This document shows, in pieces, positions 33,870 through 42,509 of a stretch of DNA of 64,000 nt. The DNA is from Streptomyces sp. NBC_00224 (GTDB taxonomy: Bacteria > Actinomycetota > Actinomycetes > Streptomycetales > Streptomycetaceae), in NCBI RefSeq assembly GCF_041435195.1, contig NZ_CP108106.1:2790001-2854000 (forward strand), in the 5' to 3' direction. Positions within the stretch are counted from its first letter, which is position 1. The number at the start of each line of letters is the position of its first letter. The notes under the pieces are model-generated. The model was not told the DNA's origin. It made no database searches and was given only the letters and a program-made list of their open reading frames with translations. Both the position numbers and the translations under genes were made by a program.

Positions 33870-36578
33870 TCAGTGCGCGGCGGACTCCCAGTCCGCGCCC
33901 GCGCCCACCGACACGTCCAGCGGGGCGCGCAGGGACACCGCCGAGGCCATCTCCCGGCGGACCAGGGCCTCGACCTTCTCGCGCTCGCCCGGCGCGATCT
34001 CCAGGACGATTTCGTCGTGGACCTGGAGCAGCAGACGGGAGCCCAGGCCCGCCTCGGCCAGGGCGCGGTCCACCTTGAGCATGGCGACCTTGACGATGTC
34101 CGCCGCCGTGCCCTGGATCGGGGCGTTGAGCGCCATCCGCTCGGCCATCTCGCGGCGCTGGCGGTTGTCGCTGTTGAGGTCCGGCAGATAGCGGCGGCGG
34201 CCGAGCATCGTCTCCGTGTAACCGGTCGCCCTGGCCTCCTCCACCACGCGCTGGAGGTAGTCCCGTACGCCGCCGAAGCGTTCGAAGAACGTGTCCATCA
34301 GGCCGCGCGCCTCGGCTGCCTCGATGTTCAGCTGCTGGGAGAGGCCGAACGCCGAGAGGCCGTAGGCCAGGCCGTACGACATGGCCTTGATCTTGCGGCG
34401 CATCTCCGGGTCGACCTGGGTCTTGTCGACGCCGAAGACCTGGGACGCCACCGTCGTGTGCAGGTCCTCGCCCGAGGCGAAGGCCTCGATCAGGCCCTCG
34501 TCCTCCGAGAGGTGGGCCATCACCCGGAGCTCGATCTGGCTGTAGTCGGCGGTGAGCAGCGACTCGAAGCCCTCGCCGACCACGAAGCCGCGGCGGATGG
34601 CGCGGCCCTCGTCCGTACGCACCGGGATGTTCTGGAGGTTGGGGTCGGTCGACGAGAGGCGGCCGGTCGCCGCGACCGTCTGGTTGAAGGTGGTGTGGAT
34701 ACGGCCGTCCGCCGCGACGGTCTTGATCAGACCCTCGACGGTGACCCGCAGCTTCGCCTGCTCGCGGTGGCGCAGCATGATGACCGGCAGCTCGTGCTCG
34801 GTCTGGGCGGCCAGCCACGCCAGCGCGTCCGCGTCCGTCGTGTAGCCCGTCTTGGTCTTCTTGGTCTTGGGCAGGGCGAGCTCGCCGAAGAGGACTTCCT
34901 GGAGCTGCTTGGGCGAGCCGAGGTTGAACTCGTGGCCCACCGAGGCGTGCGCCTCCTTCACCGCCTGCTGCACCGCGCCCGCGAACTGCTGCTCCATCGC
35001 CTCCAGATGGGGGCGGTCGGCCGCGATGCCGTACCGCTCCATCTTGGCGAGGAGGGTCGAGGTGGGCAGCTCCACGTCGTGGAGCAGGTCGGTCGCACCG
35101 ACCTCCTTGAGGCGCTCGGTGAAGGCGTCGCCCAGGTCCAGGACCGCGCGCGCCTGGGTCATCAGGGCCTCGGCCTCGGCCTGGTCGTCGGCGCCGAAGG
35201 CGAGCTGGCCGTCGGCGGCCGCCGGGGCGAGCTCGCGGCCCAGGTACTCCACGGACAGCGCGTCCAGGGCGAAGGAGCGGCGGCCGGGCTTGACCAGGTA
35301 CGCGGCGAGCGCCGTGTCCATGGCGACGCCGTCGACGCTCCAGCCGTGCTCGGGGAAGACCCGCATCGTGGCCTTCGCGTTGTGCAGGACCTTCGGCTTG
35401 GCGGCGTCCGCGATCCAGGCGGCGAAGGCGCGCTCGTCCGCCTCGTCGAGTTCGGAGGGGTCGAACCAGGCCGCGGGGCCGTCGGCGGTGGCCAGCGCGA
35501 TCTCGCTGACGCTGCCCGTGCCGAGCGCCCAGGCGTCGACGGTGGCCAGGCCCAGCGGCCCGGAGCCGTGCTCGGCGAGCCAGGGGGCGAGCTCGCCCGC
35601 GCTCAGCACCGCGCCGTCCAGCTCCACGCCGGCGGCGGGGGCCGGGGCCTCCTCCTCGCCCGCGCCCGGGTCGACCGCGAGCAGCCGCTCGCGCAGCGAC
35701 GCGTTGCGGATCTCCAGCACGTCCAGGACGCCGATCAGCGCCGTCCTGTCGTACGGCGCGCGCTCCAGGTCGGCCGGGGTCTTGGCCAGTTCCACGTCGC
35801 GCACCATCTCGGTGAGGCGGCGGTTGAGGCTGACGGACTCCAGATGGTCCCTGAAGTTCTGCCCGGCCTTGCCCTTGACCTCGTCGGCGCGCGCGACCAG
35901 CTGCTCGAAGGAGCCGAACTGGTTGATCCACTTCGCGGCGGTCTTCTCGCCCACGCCGGGAATGCCGGGCAGGTTGTCGGACGGGTCGCCGCGCAGGGCC
36001 GCGAAGTCCGGGTACTGCTGCGGGGTCAGGCCGTACTTCTCCTCGACCTTCTCCGGGGTGAAGCGGGTCAGCTCGGAGACGCCCTTGGTGGGGTAGAGCA
36101 CCGTCACGCTCGGGGAGACGAGCTGGAAGGAGTCGCGGTCGCCGGTGACGATGAGGACCTCGAAGCCCTCGGCCTCGGCCTGGGTGGCGAGCGTCGCGAT
36201 GATGTCGTCGGCCTCGAAGCCCTCGGTCGCGAAGCGCGGTGCGTTCATCGCGTCCAGGAGCTCGCCGATCAGCTCGACCTGGCCCTTGAACTCGTCGGGG
36301 GTCTTGGAGCGGTTCGCCTTGTATTCCGGGAACTCCTCGGAGCGCCAGGTCTTGCGCGACACGTCGAACGCCACCGCGAAGTGCGTGGGCGCCTCGTCAC
36401 GCAGCGTGTTCGCCAGCATCGACGCGAAGCCGTACACGGCGTTGGTCGGCTGACCTGCGCCGGTCGTGAAGTTCTCCGCGGGCAGCGCGAAGAACGCCCG
36501 GTACGCCAGGGAGTGCCCGTCCATGAGGAGCAGGCGCGGTCGGTTGTCTGGGGTCTTCTTCGATGCTGTCTCAGCCAC
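33870..36578 (-). CDS. polA: DNA polymerase I
   Basis: 902 aa from the GTG at 36578; longer frames run into the divergent gene. Residues 1 to ~290 are the 5'-3' exonuclease (LLLMDGHSLAYRAFFAL, GFEADDIIATLA, VTGDRDSFQLV, GDPSDNLPGIPGVGEKTAAKW). The middle ~310-500 has the 3'-5' exonuclease fold, but the DxE metal-binding motif is replaced by LATVDAWALG, so proofreading should be absent. Polymerase motifs A (LLTADYSQIELRVMAHLS), B (RRKIKAMSYGLAYGLSAFGL) and C (LLLQVHDEIVLEI) are intact. It functions in repair and Okazaki-fragment maturation. A damage-type promoter ends about 7 bp before the start codon. Confidence 0.97.
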   Translation of the reverse strand: MAETASKKTPDNRPRLLLMDGHSLAYRAFFALPAENFTTGAGQPTNAVYGFASMLANTLRDEAPTHFAVAFDVSRKTWRSEEFPEYKANRSKTPDEFKGQVELIGELLDAMNAPRFATEGFEADDIIATLATQAEAEGFEVLIVTGDRDSFQLVSPSVTVLYPTKGVSELTRFTPEKVEEKYGLTPQQYPDFAALRGDPSDNLPGIPGVGEKTAAKWINQFGSFEQLVARADEVKGKAGQNFRDHLESVSLNRRLTEMVRDVELAKTPADLERAPYDRTALIGVLDVLEIRNASLRERLLAVDPGAGEEEAPAPAAGVELDGAVLSAGELAPWLAEHGSGPLGLATVDAWALGTGSVSEIALATADGPAAWFDPSELDEADERAFAAWIADAAKPKVLHNAKATMRVFPEHGWSVDGVAMDTALAAYLVKPGRRSFALDALSVEYLGRELAPAAADGQLAFGADDQAEAEALMTQARAVLDLGDAFTERLKEVGATDLLHDVELPTSTLLAKMERYGIAADRPHLEAMEQQFAGAVQQAVKEAHASVGHEFNLGSPKQLQEVLFGELALPKTKKTKTGYTTDADALAWLAAQTEHELPVIMLRHREQAKLRVTVEGLIKTVAADGRIHTTFNQTVAATGRLSSTDPNLQNIPVRTDEGRAIRRGFVVGEGFESLLTADYSQIELRVMAHLSEDEGLIEAFASGEDLHTTVASQVFGVDKTQVDPEMRRKIKAMSYGLAYGLSAFGLSQQLNIEAAEARGLMDTFFERFGGVRDYLQRVVEEARATGYTETMLGRRRYLPDLNSDNRQRREMAERMALNAPIQGTAADIVKVAMLKVDRALAEAGLGSRLLLQVHDEIVLEIAPGEREKVEALVRREMASAVSLRAPLDVSVGAGADWESAAH

Positions 36579-36582
36579 GTCC

Positions 36583-36671
36583 CCGATCCTGCCACGCCCC
36601 ACTGACAATCCCGGCCAGTGTGCGGCGGGGACCGCGCCGGGACGGCTGTCAGTGGTCCGTGACAGGATCGG
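36583..36671. promoter_or_regulatory. Back-to-back PafBC/RecA-NDp promoters between polA and the oxidoreductase gene
   Basis: Minus strand, toward polA: TTGTCAGTG (36608-36600), 8-bp spacer, CAGGAT (36591-36586). Plus strand: CTGTCAGTG (36646-36654), 8-bp spacer, CAGGAT (36663-36668). Both follow TTGTCRGTG-N8-TAnnnT, with CA in place of TA at the -10. The two halves are mirror images around 36627: two 9-bp inverted repeat pairs with identical 7-bp gaps. polA would be nearly leaderless; the plus transcript has a ~40-nt leader. Confidence 0.72.
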
Positions 36672-36710
36672 AACCGTACGTATCGCACACGTCGCTCGAA
36701 GGGGAGCGCC

Positions 36711-39011
36711 ATGGCCACCAAGCCGCCCGATGGGGACCCGGTTCAGGACGCGCCGCAGGTCGCGCCGCCCAAGCACGCCGCCGCCGGGCTCACCGCCATC
36801 GGGTACACGGCGCTGGTGGCCCAGCAGCAGATGGGCGTGGCCCGGGCCACGCGGACGCTGCTGAAGGTCAACCAGAAGGACGGCTTCGACTGTCCGGGGT
36901 GCGCCTGGCCGGAGGGCGACAAGCGGCACGTCGCGGAGTTCTGTGAGAACGGGGCGAAGGCGGTCGCCGAGGAGGCGACGCTGCGCCGCGTCACCCCCGA
37001 CTTCTTCGCCGCGCACCCCCTCGCCGACCTCGCGGGCCGCAGTGGGTACTGGCTGGGCCAGCAGGGCCGGATCACCCAGCCCATGTATCTGCCGGAGGGC
37101 GCCGACCGGTACGAGGCGGTGACCTGGGAGCGGGCGTTCGAGATCATCGCGGCCGAGCTGAAGGCGCTGGACTCACCCGACGAGGCGCTCTTCTACACAT
37201 CGGGACGCACCAGCAACGAGGCCGCGTTCCTGCTCCAGCTCTTCGCGCGCGAGTTCGGCACCAACAATCTGCCGGACTGCTCCAACATGTGCCACGAGTC
37301 GTCCGGCTCGGCGCTCACCGAGACCATCGGCATCGGCAAGGGCAGCGTCTCCCTGGAAGACATGCACCAGGCCGACCTGATCATCGTCGCCGGGCAGAAC
37401 CCGGGCACGAACCACCCCCGGATGCTCTCGGCCCTGGAGCAGGCCAAGGCGGCGGGCGCGAAGATCATCTCGGTGAACCCGCTGCCCGAGGCGGGCATGG
37501 AGCGCTTCAAGAACCCGCAGACCGCCAAGGGCCTCGCGCTCGGCGGCCAAGCGCTCAACGACCTGTTCCTCCAGATCCGCATCGGCGGCGACCAGGCCCT
37601 GTTCCGCCTGCTCAACAAGCTGATCGTGGAGACCGAGGGGGGTGTCGACGAGCTGTTCGTCCGCGAACACACCCATGGGTACGAGGAGTTCGCCGCGGCG
37701 GCCCGGGCGGCCGACTGGGACGAGACGCTGGCCGCGACCGGGCTCACGCGCGCGGAGATCGAGCAGGCGCTGTCCATGGCGCTCGCCTCCAGGCGCACCA
37801 TCGTCTGCTGGGCGATGGGCCTGACCCAGCACAAGCACGCGGTGGCGACGATCCGGGAAGTGGTCAACTTCCTTCTGCTGCGCGGCAACATCGGCCGCAC
37901 CGGCGCGGGGGTCTGCCCGGTGCGCGGCCATTCGAACGTGCAGGGCGACCGCACCATGGGCATCTTCGAGCGGCCCGCGCCCGCGTTCCTCGACGCCCTG
38001 GAGAAGGAGTTCGGCTTCGCGCCGCCGCGCCACCACGGCTATGACGTGGTCCGCTCCATCGAGGCGCTGCGCGACGGCAAGGCGAAGGTGTTCTTCGCGA
38101 TGGGCGGCAACTTCGTGGGGGCCACGCCCGACACCGAGGTCACCGAGGCCGCGATGCGCCGCGCCTCGCTCACCGTCCATGTGTCGACCAAGCTCAACCG
38201 TTCGCATGCGGTCACCGGCCGCCGTGCGCTGATCCTGCCGACGCTCGGGCGCACCGACAAGGACGTCCGCAAGAGCACACTCGGCAAAAAGGACACAGTG
38301 CAGTTCGTGACCGTCGAGGACTCGATGGGGCTGGTGCACTCCTCGCGCGGCAACCTCAAGCCCGCGAGCCCGCATCTGCTCTCCGAGCCCGCCATCGTCG
38401 CCCGCCTCGCGCGCGCCACGCTCGGCACCGACTCCACGGTGGACTGGGAGGAGTTCGAGAAGGACTACGCGACGATCCGCGACCGCATCGCGCGCGTGGT
38501 CCCCGGCTTCGAGGACTTCAACGCGCGCGTGGCGAAGCCCGGCGGCTTCCGGCTGCCGCACGCGCCGCGCGACGAGCGCCGCTTCCCCACCGCGACCGGC
38601 AAGGCCAACTTCACGGCCGCGCCGGTGGAGTATCCGACGGTGCCCGAGGGCCGACTGCTGCTCCAGACCCTGCGCTCGCACGACCAGTACAACACCACGA
38701 TCTACGGCCTGGACGACCGGTACCGGGGCATCAAGGGCGGCCGCCGGGTGGTGCTCGTGAACCCCGAGGACGCGCGCGAGCTGGGGTTCGCGGACGGTTC
38801 GTACACGGATCTGGTGAGCGAGTGGAAGGACGGCGTGGACCGGCGGGCGCCCGGTTTCCGCGTCGTGTACTACCCGACGACCCGGGGGTGCGCGGCGGCG
38901 TACTACCCGGAGACCAACGTCCTGGTGCCGCTGGACTCCACGGCGGACACCAGCAACACCCCTGCCAGCAAGTCCGTGATCGTACGTCTGGAACAATCGG
39001 CGACCGTCTAA
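36711..39011 (+). CDS. FdhF/YdeP-family molybdopterin oxidoreductase
   Basis: 766 aa, typical of the YdeP group of formate-dehydrogenase-like enzymes. An N-terminal NQKDGFDCPGCAWPEG segment carries a few Cys, unlike the full 4Fe-4S Cys set of FdhF. Molybdopterin-binding blocks follow: FYTSGRTSNEAAFLLQLFAREFGTNNLPDCSNMCHESSG, IIVAGQNPGTNHPRML, GLTQHKHAVATIREVVNFLLLRGNIGRTGAGVCPVRGHSNVQGDRTMGI and the C-terminal ASKSVIVRLE end. The substrate is unknown; YdeP relatives link to acid and formate stress. GGGGAG precedes the ATG. It is divergent from polA with a mirrored damage-type promoter. Confidence 0.9.
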   Translation: MATKPPDGDPVQDAPQVAPPKHAAAGLTAIGYTALVAQQQMGVARATRTLLKVNQKDGFDCPGCAWPEGDKRHVAEFCENGAKAVAEEATLRRVTPDFFAAHPLADLAGRSGYWLGQQGRITQPMYLPEGADRYEAVTWERAFEIIAAELKALDSPDEALFYTSGRTSNEAAFLLQLFAREFGTNNLPDCSNMCHESSGSALTETIGIGKGSVSLEDMHQADLIIVAGQNPGTNHPRMLSALEQAKAAGAKIISVNPLPEAGMERFKNPQTAKGLALGGQALNDLFLQIRIGGDQALFRLLNKLIVETEGGVDELFVREHTHGYEEFAAAARAADWDETLAATGLTRAEIEQALSMALASRRTIVCWAMGLTQHKHAVATIREVVNFLLLRGNIGRTGAGVCPVRGHSNVQGDRTMGIFERPAPAFLDALEKEFGFAPPRHHGYDVVRSIEALRDGKAKVFFAMGGNFVGATPDTEVTEAAMRRASLTVHVSTKLNRSHAVTGRRALILPTLGRTDKDVRKSTLGKKDTVQFVTVEDSMGLVHSSRGNLKPASPHLLSEPAIVARLARATLGTDSTVDWEEFEKDYATIRDRIARVVPGFEDFNARVAKPGGFRLPHAPRDERRFPTATGKANFTAAPVEYPTVPEGRLLLQTLRSHDQYNTTIYGLDDRYRGIKGGRRVVLVNPEDARELGFADGSYTDLVSEWKDGVDRRAPGFRVVYYPTTRGCAAAYYPETNVLVPLDSTADTSNTPASKSVIVRLEQSATV

Positions 39012-39094
39012 GCGTTCGCTCAGACAGGTCGGCCGCGCGGGCCGTCGCCGGCCGAACAGCCAGATGGAACCGGACCACGATCGGAGTCCCACCC

Positions 39095-39562
39095 ATGGGT
39101 GAGCAGAGCAAGGTGAAGTTCCCGCAGGAGGTCATCGACGAGTACGCGGCGCTGGGCATCGACCTGCCCGCGCTGTTCTCCGCGGGGCACCTCGGCATCC
39201 GGATGGGCGTGCAGATCCTGGAGGCGTCGGCGGAGCGCGTCGTCGGCACGATGCCGGTCGAGGGGAACACCCAGCCGTACGGGCTGCTGCACGGGGGTGC
39301 GTCGGCGGTGCTCGCCGAGACGCTCGGGTCGATCGGGTCGATGCTGCACGGGGGGATCTCCAAGATCGCGGTGGGGGTCGATCTGAACTGCACGCATCAC
39401 CGGGGGGTGCGCAGTGGGCTGGTCACCGGGGTGGCCACGCCTGTGCATCGGGGGCGCTCTACGGCGACGTACGAGGTCGTGATCACGGATGAGCAGGACA
39501 AGCGGGTCTGTACTGCGCGGCTGACGTGTCTGCTGCGGGACGCGGAGGCGCCGAAGGGCTGA
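39095..39562 (+). CDS. PaaI-type hotdog-fold thioesterase
   Basis: 155 aa. It is a single hotdog domain with the PaaI/HGG signature: GNTQPYGLLHGGASAVLAETLGS, in which the conserved His/Asn-Gly-Gly turn and the downstream Glu form the active site, then GVDLNCTHHRGVRSGLVTGVATPVHRGRSTATYEV. It is expected to hydrolyse an acyl-CoA, probably an aromatic or hydroxybenzoyl-type thioester by family. The ATG at 39095 follows CGGAG. It begins 83 bp after the oxidoreductase gene, so co-transcription is possible. Confidence 0.88.
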   Translation: MGEQSKVKFPQEVIDEYAALGIDLPALFSAGHLGIRMGVQILEASAERVVGTMPVEGNTQPYGLLHGGASAVLAETLGSIGSMLHGGISKIAVGVDLNCTHHRGVRSGLVTGVATPVHRGRSTATYEVVITDEQDKRVCTARLTCLLRDAEAPKG

Positions 39563-39945
39563 TGGGGCCCCACCCCGCCCCTTCCCTAAACCCTCCGGGG
39601 GTGGGAGGGGGTGAAGGTGGGGTTTCCCGGGGGCTGCGCCCCCGGACCCCGGGCGGGGGCTCCGCCCCCTGCACCCCTCTCGCGGGGCCTGCGGCCCCTG
39701 CACCCCGCCCACGGGGGCTCCGCCCCCCGTACCCCCCGCTGGGGCTCCGCCCCTGCCCCCGCTGCCGGGTGGGTGGGTTGCTGCGGGCGAAGCCCGCTGC
39801 CCTGCGCGGGGGCTCCGCCCCCGATACCCCCGCCGGGGCTGCGCCCCCGCCCCCGCTACGGGGCTCCGCCCCGGACCCCGGCTCGGGGGTGGGTGGGCTA
39901 CCTGGGGACGCGGCCCCAGGTCCCCGCTCTCGGGGCTCCGCCCCG
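39563..39945. repeat. Gene-free array of about eleven short GGGGCTCCGCCCC-type hairpins
   Basis: From 39628 to 39945 short perfect palindromes recur roughly every 20-45 bp. Examples are GGGGGCTGCGCCCCC (39630), GGGGGCTCCGCCCCC (39655), GGGGCCTGCGGCCCC (39684), GGGGCTCCGCCCC (39740, 39860, 39931) and GCGGGCGAAGCCCGC. Stems of 5-6 bp enclose a 3-4-nt centre. No ribosome-binding site or sensible reading frame is present. Such arrays are common in Streptomyces intergenic DNA and probably act as REP-like or transcription-end elements. Confidence 0.8.
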
Positions 39946-39961
39946 AACCCCGCTCCTCAAA

Positions 39962-40017
39962 CGCCGGAGGGGCTGAATTTGCCCGGGCCCCGGCTCCAAG
40001 CCGGAGGGGCTGAATTT
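39962..40017. repeat. Direct repeat GCCGGAGGGGCTGAATTT, two copies
   Basis: Two copies of GCCGGAGGGGCTGAATTT, at 39963-39980 and 40000-40017, separated by a GC-rich 19-bp spacer. They sit between the hairpin array and the dispersed GCGCGGGGAACTGCGCG repeats. The AT-rich ends stand out in the surrounding GC. No gene is present here. Confidence 0.65.
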
Positions 40018-40058
40018 CCCGCCGCCGGGCCTCGCATCGTGGCCGCACCCCATCCCCC

Positions 40059-40177
40059 TAAGGGGCGCGGGGAACTGCGCGGCCAGCCCCCACCGGCCCG
40101 CAGACAAACACCGGGCCAAAAAGGCGCGTGGGGAACTGCGCGACCAGCCACAGACGACCCGCAGCCGAACACGGGCC
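40059..40177 (+). repeat. Two tandem copies (A and B) of a 57-60 bp dispersed repeat
   Basis: Copy A (40059-40117) and copy B (40121-40177) share the core GGGGAACTGCGCG preceded by an AGG-GCG stretch, then a GACCAGCC/GGCCAGCC segment, a CCCGCAG block and a terminal ACGGGCC or CCGGGCC. Related copies occur at 47019-47078 (plus) and at 52951-52999 and 54991-55040 (minus). The GCGCGGGGAACTGCGCG core is itself a near-palindrome. All copies are intergenic. Confidence 0.8.
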
Positions 40178-40256
40178 CGGGCCCGGGCCAACCCCCCAAC
40201 CCCCTTCCCCCTCACCCCAGTTGTGTCACCGATCGTGACCCCCTACCGTTCCCGTC

Positions 40257-40670
40257 ATGGCCAGCCCATCGGGAACCGGTCACCGTGCCGCGGCGCGGTA
40301 CCGCTCGCTCCGGATCGTTGCCTGCGCGCTGATCGTCGCCGTGGCGGTCGTCGGGTGTGGCGGTGGCAAGCGCGCCGCATCCCACGCCACCCCTGTCCCG
40401 GCGCCCTCGACCACCACTCCGGAGGAGGACTGCCGGCGGCTGGTCGAGTACTGGGGGCGGGCCATGATCCAGGGCAACCCCTGGTCGGGCCTCGACTGGG
40501 AGCAGAAGGGGTTCTCGATCGACCAGCACTCCATCCACGACCGGGTCGTCGCGGCCGCCCGCGCCGAGCAGCGTGCGCGCGGCACCGAGGCCGCGCTCCA
40601 GCTGATAGGTCGTCAGGCCCGGCAGGAGTGCACCGCACGGCGCGGAGCGATGGGAGGTGGTCGGCACTAG
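40257..40670 (+). CDS. Small lipoprotein of unknown function
   Basis: 137 aa. A basic N-terminus (RAAARYRSLR) precedes a hydrophobic segment ending VAVAVVGC, a good lipobox with Cys near residue 34. A Gly/Lys then Pro/Thr linker leads to a small helical domain with two Cys (EEDCRRLVEYWGRAMIQG and ARQECTAR), probably disulfide-linked. I do not recognise the family. It follows the repeat-rich gap and stands alone before the branched-chain amino acid operon. Confidence 0.68.
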   Translation: MASPSGTGHRAAARYRSLRIVACALIVAVAVVGCGGGKRAASHATPVPAPSTTTPEEDCRRLVEYWGRAMIQGNPWSGLDWEQKGFSIDQHSIHDRVVAAARAEQRARGTEAALQLIGRQARQECTARRGAMGGGRH

Positions 40671-41147
40671 GTCCGTACCGGGTCCATACCAACCTTCCGG
40701 CCACTCCCGATCGTAACGCTCCGTAACTCGGGCGAAATGGATAAACGGGATCCGCGCCTCCGGTCCGCATTCACAAGATCATCACCGAAATCCCCTCCAC
40801 GGACATCACCGCAGGTGGGGCCGCTACCCCCGACAGACCCCTCTGTCAGTAGCAAGATCAGCTCAAGCCCCTTAGCGGAACTGGGAATTCTCAGCATGTG
40901 GGCGCTCTTCGGGCTCACCAATGCCCCCATCTGTCCACAGAGCTCCCCTCGGCGTGTCCGCTCGTCATAACAAGAAAGTCACATCCTGACCTTCCCTGGT
41001 CCCGGACTCAGCAACCGCGCCTAGAGTCACGGCCAGTCACCGCGCCGCCGGGCGCGTCTGCTGCACGGCACCTGCACCACCCCCAGTACGGCCCGGCGAG
41101 TCACACGGCGCCTCAGCGGAGGCGTCGCGCCAGGGAGAGGACATATC
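40671..41147 (+). promoter_or_regulatory. 477-bp upstream region of the branched-chain amino acid ABC operon
   Basis: No gene is visible. A small palindrome GACAGA-CCCC-TCTGTC lies at 40832-40847 and could be a regulator site. A -10-like TAGAGT lies at 41022-41027 without a good -35 at 17 bp, so the promoter position is tentative; the leader would be about 115 nt. GGGAGAGGA precedes the GTG of the substrate-binding protein gene. Confidence 0.4.
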
Positions 41148-42377
41148 GTGCGACACCGTTCCTTGCTCATACTCACCACCGTGCTCACCACGGGGGCGCT
41201 CACCCTCACCGCGTGCGGTTCGCGCGACAAGAAGGACGACGGCGACAGCGGCGGCAAGAAGACGACCGTGGTCATCGGTGTGGACGCACCCCTGACCGGC
41301 CAGAACTCCGCCACCGGCCTCGGCATCCAGTACGGCGTGCAGATCGCCGTCGACGACGCCAACGCGAAGAACCTGGTCCCGGGCGTCAAATTCGTGGTCA
41401 AGGCGCTCGACGACAAGGCGCTGCCGCCGAGCGGCCAGCAGAACGCCACCGCGCTCGTCGCCAACAAGGACGTCCTCGGTGTGGTCGGCCCGCTGAACTC
41501 CGGCGTCGCCCAGACGATGCAGCAGGTCTTCGCGACGGCCAACCTCGTCGAGATCTCCCCCTCGAACACCAACCCCACCCTGACCCAGGGCAAGGACTGG
41601 GCGGCCGGGAACAAGACCCGCCCGTTCAAGACCTACTTCCGTACCGCCACCACCGACGCCATCCAGGGCGGTTTCGCCGCGGACTACGCGTTCAACACCC
41701 TGAAGAAGAAGAGCGTCTTCGTCGTCGACGACAAGCAGACCTACGGCGCCGGTCTCGCCGCGCTCTTCAAGCAGGGCTTCACCAAGGCGGGCGGCAAGGT
41801 CGCCGGCGAGGACCACGTCAACGTGGGCGACAAGGACTTCGCCACCCTCGTCACCAAGATCAAGAACTCGGGTGCCGACCTCGTCTACTACGGCGGTCAG
41901 TACGACGAGGCGCAGATCGTCACCAAGCAGCTCAAGGACTCGGGCGCCAAGCTCCCGCTCTTCGGCGGTGACGGCATCTACAGCGACACCTTCATCACCA
42001 CCGCCGGCAAGGCGGGCGAGGGCGACCTCGCCACCTCGGTCGGCGTGCCGGTCGACACCCTGGACGCCGCCAAGGACTTCATCCAGAAGTACAAGGACAA
42101 GAAGTACCCGGGCGACTACGGCACCTACGGCGGCTACTCGTACGACGCGGCCACCGCGATCATCAAGGCCGTCGGCAACGTGGTGAAGGACGGCAAGGTC
42201 CCGGCCGACGCCCGCCAGCAGATCGTCGCCGAGGTCCAGAAGGCCCAGTTCGACGGCATCGCCGGCAAGGTCGCCTTCGACGAGTTCGGTGACACCACCA
42301 ACAAGCAGCTGACCGTCTACCAGGTCACCAACGGCAAGTGGAAGGCCGTCAAGAGCGGCACGTACAACGCCGGCTGA
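41148..42377 (+). CDS. livK: Branched-chain amino acid ABC transporter substrate-binding lipoprotein
   Basis: 409 aa. Lipoprotein signal: RHRSLLILTTVLTTGALTLTAC with the lipidated Cys near residue 23. The type-I periplasmic-binding fold follows: VVIGVDAPLTGQNSATG, VVGPLNSGVAQTMQQVF, FRTATTDAIQGGFAADYAF, VFVVDDKQTYGAGLAALFKQGF, DLVYYGGQYDEAQIVTKQL and YGGYSYDAATAIIKAV. Outside the membrane it should bind Leu/Ile/Val or a related amino acid or amide for LivHMGF. The GTG start has GGGAGAGGA upstream. A hairpin lies between this gene and livH, allowing the binding protein to be made in excess. Confidence 0.92.
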   Translation: MRHRSLLILTTVLTTGALTLTACGSRDKKDDGDSGGKKTTVVIGVDAPLTGQNSATGLGIQYGVQIAVDDANAKNLVPGVKFVVKALDDKALPPSGQQNATALVANKDVLGVVGPLNSGVAQTMQQVFATANLVEISPSNTNPTLTQGKDWAAGNKTRPFKTYFRTATTDAIQGGFAADYAFNTLKKKSVFVVDDKQTYGAGLAALFKQGFTKAGGKVAGEDHVNVGDKDFATLVTKIKNSGADLVYYGGQYDEAQIVTKQLKDSGAKLPLFGGDGIYSDTFITTAGKAGEGDLATSVGVPVDTLDAAKDFIQKYKDKKYPGDYGTYGGYSYDAATAIIKAVGNVVKDGKVPADARQQIVAEVQKAQFDGIAGKVAFDEFGDTTNKQLTVYQVTNGKWKAVKSGTYNAG

Positions 42378-42422
42378 TCCAGCCCCGTACCACCCGTTCC
42401 ACCGCACCACCGCACGACAACA

Positions 42423-42461
42423 GGGCCGCGCGGCCACGACAACCGTCCGACCGCGCGGCCC
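42423..42461 (+). terminator. Intra-operon hairpin between substrate-binding protein and permease genes
   Basis: Perfect 11-bp stem GGGCCGCGCGG / CCGCGCGGCCC (42423-42433 and 42451-42461) with a 17-nt loop and no T-run. In this position such structures commonly stabilise the binding-protein mRNA or partly terminate transcription before the permease genes. Confidence 0.6.
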
Positions 42462-42509
42462 GACGTCTACTCCCCTGCACTCACTCCCCATCCACATGGA
42501 GGCCATGCG

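Noticed and set aside
33443..34078. Arg-rich frames across the 178-bp palindrome
   Set aside because: Similar Arg/Ala-rich peptides arise from both strands of the palindrome, as expected for translated inverted repeats and not for a gene.
33702..36605. A 967-codon plus-strand frame opposite polA
   Set aside because: Antisense shadow; polA is unmistakable on the other strand.
39526..40332. Reading frames through the repeat island (Pro/Gly-rich, up to 268 codons)
   Set aside because: They translate GGGGCTCCGCCCC hairpins and dispersed repeats; no ribosome-binding site or family pattern.
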